8,634 nucleotides of DNA from Deferribacteres bacterium. GTDB taxonomy: Bacteria > Nitrospirota > Thermodesulfovibrionia > UBA6902. Below the pieces are notes generated by a model. The model saw only the letters and a list, made by a program, of their open reading frames with translations. It was not told the origin of the DNA and ran no database searches. Shown here piece after piece: positions 6,472 through 8,634 of this stretch (the stretch's first letter is position 1; each line of letters opens with the position of its first letter). The translations under genes and the position numbers were made by a program. Location: NCBI GenBank assembly GCA_030598625.1, contig JAUVPO010000070.1:1-8634 (forward strand). Reading direction: 5' to 3'.

Positions 6472-8160
6472 ATGCATCGTAACTGGTTTGTAAATAGGAC
6501 CAATCCGGAGTTTTTGCAATACCTCTCAAACAAGGCGTCCATATCACCCGTGCTTGCCCAGGTGTTTGTAAACCGGGGAATCAAGGATGCCGATTCCATA
6601 AAAGATTTTCTCTCTCCCTCTCTTGGCAAACTGCACGATCCTTTCCTGATGCCGGACATGAAGAAGGGTGTTGACAGACTCAGGGCCGCCATTGACAGGA
6701 ATGAAACGGTGTTCGTTCACGGCGATTATGACGCGGACGGCATCACATCTACGGCGCTTCTGGTTTCCACACTGCGGAGGTTGGGGCTGAAGACTTATTA
6801 CCACATACCCAACAGAATGACCGAAGGTTACGGTGTTAGTGATACGGGCATCCGGAAGGCGGAGGCATGTGGTGCGCGTTTGATTGTGACCGCTGATTGC
6901 GGTATAAGTTCCGAAACGGAAATTTCGTCAGCCCTTTCGATGGGAATGGATGTTATTGTTACCGACCATCATGAACCGCCTGAGAAACTGCCTGAGGCGG
7001 CGGCGGTCATTAATCCTCACAGGAAAGATTCCGGGTATCCTTTTAAATACCTTGCAGGGGTCGGGGTCGCGTTTAAATTAATCCAGGCGCTTGTGCGGGA
7101 CATGGGAAGAGATGACATAAGCCCCTGGGAATTGCTTGACCTGGTTGCCCTGGGGACGGTTGCCGATTCAGTTCCGCTGCTGGGAGAAAACCGGATACTC
7201 GCGACTTATGGACTGAAGGCAATTAATAATAAACCCTGCAGGGTGGGAATAGATGAATTGAAAAAAGTTGCAGGTATAAAGGACCATTGCCGCACCGGAT
7301 CGCTCTCCTACGGCCTGATTCCCAGGATCAACGCGCAGGGCAGGCTCGATGACGCCGGAGAGGTTGTAGAACTTTTTCTGACGGGGGATGAGGCAAAGGC
7401 AGCGGGGATAGCCGGTTTTCTTGATGCGCAGAACCGTAAGAGACAGAAAATTGAGGCCGGTGTATTAAAGAATGCCCTTGATATGATAGATCCGGATGTT
7501 CTGGAAAATGTAATTGTTCTCTCCTCTCCTGAATGGCATCCCGGTGTCATAGGCATTGTTGCGTCACGGCTTGTGGATCTGTTTTACAGGCCCGTATTTC
7601 TTTTTTCGGTAAAAGATTCCGTTGCCAAGGGGTCTGCAAGGGGTATCCCTCCGTTTCATTTATACAGGGCCATCGCTGAATGCCGGGAGCACCTCCTTGC
7701 CTTTGGAGGCCATTCCCAGGCAGCCGGTCTTAAACTCCAGGCTGAGTATCTGCCGTTATTTAGAAAGCAGATAAACGGTATAGCGGAAAAGCATCTAAGC
7801 GTGAATGACATGATTCCAAGACTGGAAATAGACGCAGCTATAAAGTTTTCCGATATAAGCGCTGATCTTGTAAAAGAGTTGAGTTTTCTTGAACCTTACG
7901 GTTATTCAAACAGAGAACCGTTATTCGGCGCAAAAGACATCAAGATTGTAAACCACAGGATCGTTGGCAGCAATCACCTTAAGATGCGGTTAAAGCAGGA
8001 GAGCGTCAATGTGGACACAATCGGTTTCAGCATGGGCGACCGGCTGGAAAAGATAGGGGCGGCTTCATCCCTGGATATTGCTTTTGTTCCATCTTTAAAT
8101 GAATGGAACGGCGCCAGTAACCTCCAGTTAAACCTCAAGGCAGTCAGACCGGGCAGTTAG
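6472..8160 (+). CDS. recJ: Single-stranded-DNA-specific exonuclease RecJ
   Basis: RecJ degrades single-stranded DNA 5' to 3' using manganese or magnesium ions, in RecF-pathway recombination, base excision repair and mismatch repair. The 562-aa protein (E. coli 577) is complete. The DHH domain shows HGDYDADGITSTALL (83-97), ADCGIS (141-146), TDHHEPP (164-170), and LVALGTVADSVPLLGENR (224-241) with metal-ligand aspartates D85, D87, D89, D142, D165 and D232. PRINAQGRLDDA (284-295) follows. The DHHA1 domain has WHPGVIGIVASRL (355-367), GSARG (387-391) and FGGHSQAAGL (411-420). The C-terminal OB-fold follows (about 448-562). The start gives the usual M...W.V N-terminus and an upstream in-frame stop at 6439 leaves little choice. 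No Shine-Dalgarno sequence is visible in the AT-rich 37-base leader, so translation may depend on re-initiation after secF. Confidence 0.96.
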   Translation: MHRNWFVNRTNPEFLQYLSNKASISPVLAQVFVNRGIKDADSIKDFLSPSLGKLHDPFLMPDMKKGVDRLRAAIDRNETVFVHGDYDADGITSTALLVSTLRRLGLKTYYHIPNRMTEGYGVSDTGIRKAEACGARLIVTADCGISSETEISSALSMGMDVIVTDHHEPPEKLPEAAAVINPHRKDSGYPFKYLAGVGVAFKLIQALVRDMGRDDISPWELLDLVALGTVADSVPLLGENRILATYGLKAINNKPCRVGIDELKKVAGIKDHCRTGSLSYGLIPRINAQGRLDDAGEVVELFLTGDEAKAAGIAGFLDAQNRKRQKIEAGVLKNALDMIDPDVLENVIVLSSPEWHPGVIGIVASRLVDLFYRPVFLFSVKDSVAKGSARGIPPFHLYRAIAECREHLLAFGGHSQAAGLKLQAEYLPLFRKQINGIAEKHLSVNDMIPRLEIDAAIKFSDISADLVKELSFLEPYGYSNREPLFGAKDIKIVNHRIVGSNHLKMRLKQESVNVDTIGFSMGDRLEKIGAASSLDIAFVPSLNEWNGASNLQLNLKAVRPGS

Positions 8161-8230
8161 GAAAATCCCCTTACATTATTTGGAATTTTTACTTAAATAT
8201 AAGGACTTAGATTTTACGATTTGTTAGTTG

Positions 8231-8236
8231 TATAAT
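8231..8236 (+). promoter_or_regulatory. TATAAT -10 box just upstream of relA/spoT
   Basis: A perfect TATAAT lies only five bases before the ATG at 8242. A start site six to eight bases downstream of a -10 box would fall at about 8242-8244, on the start codon itself. No clear -35 element is seen at 16-18 bases; TTAGAT at 8207-8212 is a poor match. No Shine-Dalgarno sequence lies before the ATG. Confidence 0.4.
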
Positions 8237-8241
8237 AAATT

Positions 8242-8634
8242 ATGGTCGTGTTAAGAGACATAAACACTGTAGATGCCCTGATAGACAGGGTTTTTTCCTA
8301 TAATCCGGAGGCAAACGCCGATCTATTGCGAAGGGCGTACGCTTTTTCTAATGAGATGCATTATAAACAGAAGAGAAAAGCCGGCTCCCCGTATATTGAA
8401 CATCCTCTCGCTGTGGCGGCAATCCTGTGCAGCATGCGTATGGACACTAACACCATTTCAGCGGGTCTTCTTCATGATACTGTTGAAGACACGGATACAA
8501 CCTCCGATGATATAAAGGGTTTATTCGGAGAAGACGTTGCGTCACTTGTTGAGAGCCTCACAAAACTGAACCAGATGGAGTTCAGGACAAGTGAAGACGC
8601 CCAGGCCGAAAATTTCAGGAAGATGTTTCTCGCA
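8242..8634 (+). CDS. spoT: RelA/SpoT family (p)ppGpp synthetase/hydrolase (3' truncated)
   Basis: The frame is open to the right edge, giving the first 131 residues of a protein that normally exceeds 700. RelA/SpoT enzymes make or break the stringent-response alarmone (p)ppGpp. Only the N-terminal HD hydrolase domain is visible. Its hallmark residues are present: H40, R45 in KRKAG, H54 in YIEHPL, H78-D79 in LLHDTVEDT, E82-D83, and N124 in AENFRKM. All match the residues needed for the manganese-dependent hydrolase, so this is a SpoT- or bifunctional Rel-type protein rather than a hydrolase-dead RelA. The synthetase, TGS and ACT domains would lie outside the window. The ATG at 8242 fits the family (first residues, then NPEAN.DLLRRAY), and an upstream in-frame stop excludes a longer protein. 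There is no ribosome binding site. The order secDF-recJ-rel is known from other bacteria. Confidence 0.95.
   Translation, partial: MVVLRDINTVDALIDRVFSYNPEANADLLRRAYAFSNEMHYKQKRKAGSPYIEHPLAVAAILCSMRMDTNTISAGLLHDTVEDTDTTSDDIKGLFGEDVASLVESLTKLNQMEFRTSEDAQAENFRKMFLA

Noticed and set aside
8164..8190. Possible terminator after recJ (AAAATCCC ... GGAATTTT followed by T residues)
   Set aside because: The stem is mostly A-T with one mismatch and a long loop, too weak to call an intrinsic terminator.
1..8634. CRISPR arrays, tRNA or rRNA genes, insertion sequences, defence or toxin genes
   Set aside because: No regularly spaced repeats, no tRNA-like folds or rRNA motifs, and no transposase or defence-type protein were seen on either strand.

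Overview
The window looks like chromosomal housekeeping DNA of moderate GC from an anaerobic, Gram-negative-like bacterium. The order yajC-secD-secF-recJ-relA/spoT is a conserved bacterial neighbourhood. A corrinoid-protein reductive activator at the left edge implies corrinoid-dependent methyl transfer, as in organisms with the Wood-Ljungdahl pathway or methyltransferase catabolism. A Nitrospirota- or Desulfobacterota-like lineage would fit, but that assignment is inference and no rRNA is present to settle it.

Layout, left to right. (1) Bases 2-1540 hold the 3' part of a DUF4445/ASKHA-type corrinoid activator whose iron-sulfur N-terminus lies outside the window. (2) Bases 1541-1920 form a 380-base gap. 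It holds a plausible unrecognised 52-aa minus-strand gene with a good ribosome binding site, a wobble-paired hairpin resembling a dispersed palindromic repeat, and an 8-bp inverted repeat over the likely xseA promoter. (3) xseA and xseB (1921-3412) encode both subunits of exonuclease VII. Both look like the Bacteroidetes-type version of the enzyme, and a perfect GC-rich hairpin overlaps the xseA stop codon. (4) yajC, secD and secF (3483-6434) encode the accessory part of the Sec translocon; secD and secF overlap by 4 bases. (5) recJ (6472-8160) encodes a complete single-strand-specific 5'-3' exonuclease. (6) The start of a RelA/SpoT (p)ppGpp enzyme begins at 8242 and runs off the right edge, with its hydrolase residues intact.

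How the genes relate. All confident genes are on the plus strand. XseAB and RecJ are both single-strand DNA exonucleases with overlapping roles in mismatch repair and recombination, and they flank the protein-export module. YajC, SecD and SecF form one membrane complex that pulls secreted proteins across the membrane using the proton gradient. The RelA/SpoT gene probably has its own promoter with a TATAAT box only 5 bases before the start codon, which suggests a leaderless or nearly leaderless mRNA.

I found no convincing new multi-gene system. The most worthwhile leads are the Bacteroidetes-like exonuclease VII pair, the small minus-strand ORF, the two intergenic hairpins, and the missing ribosome binding sites before recJ and relA/spoT.
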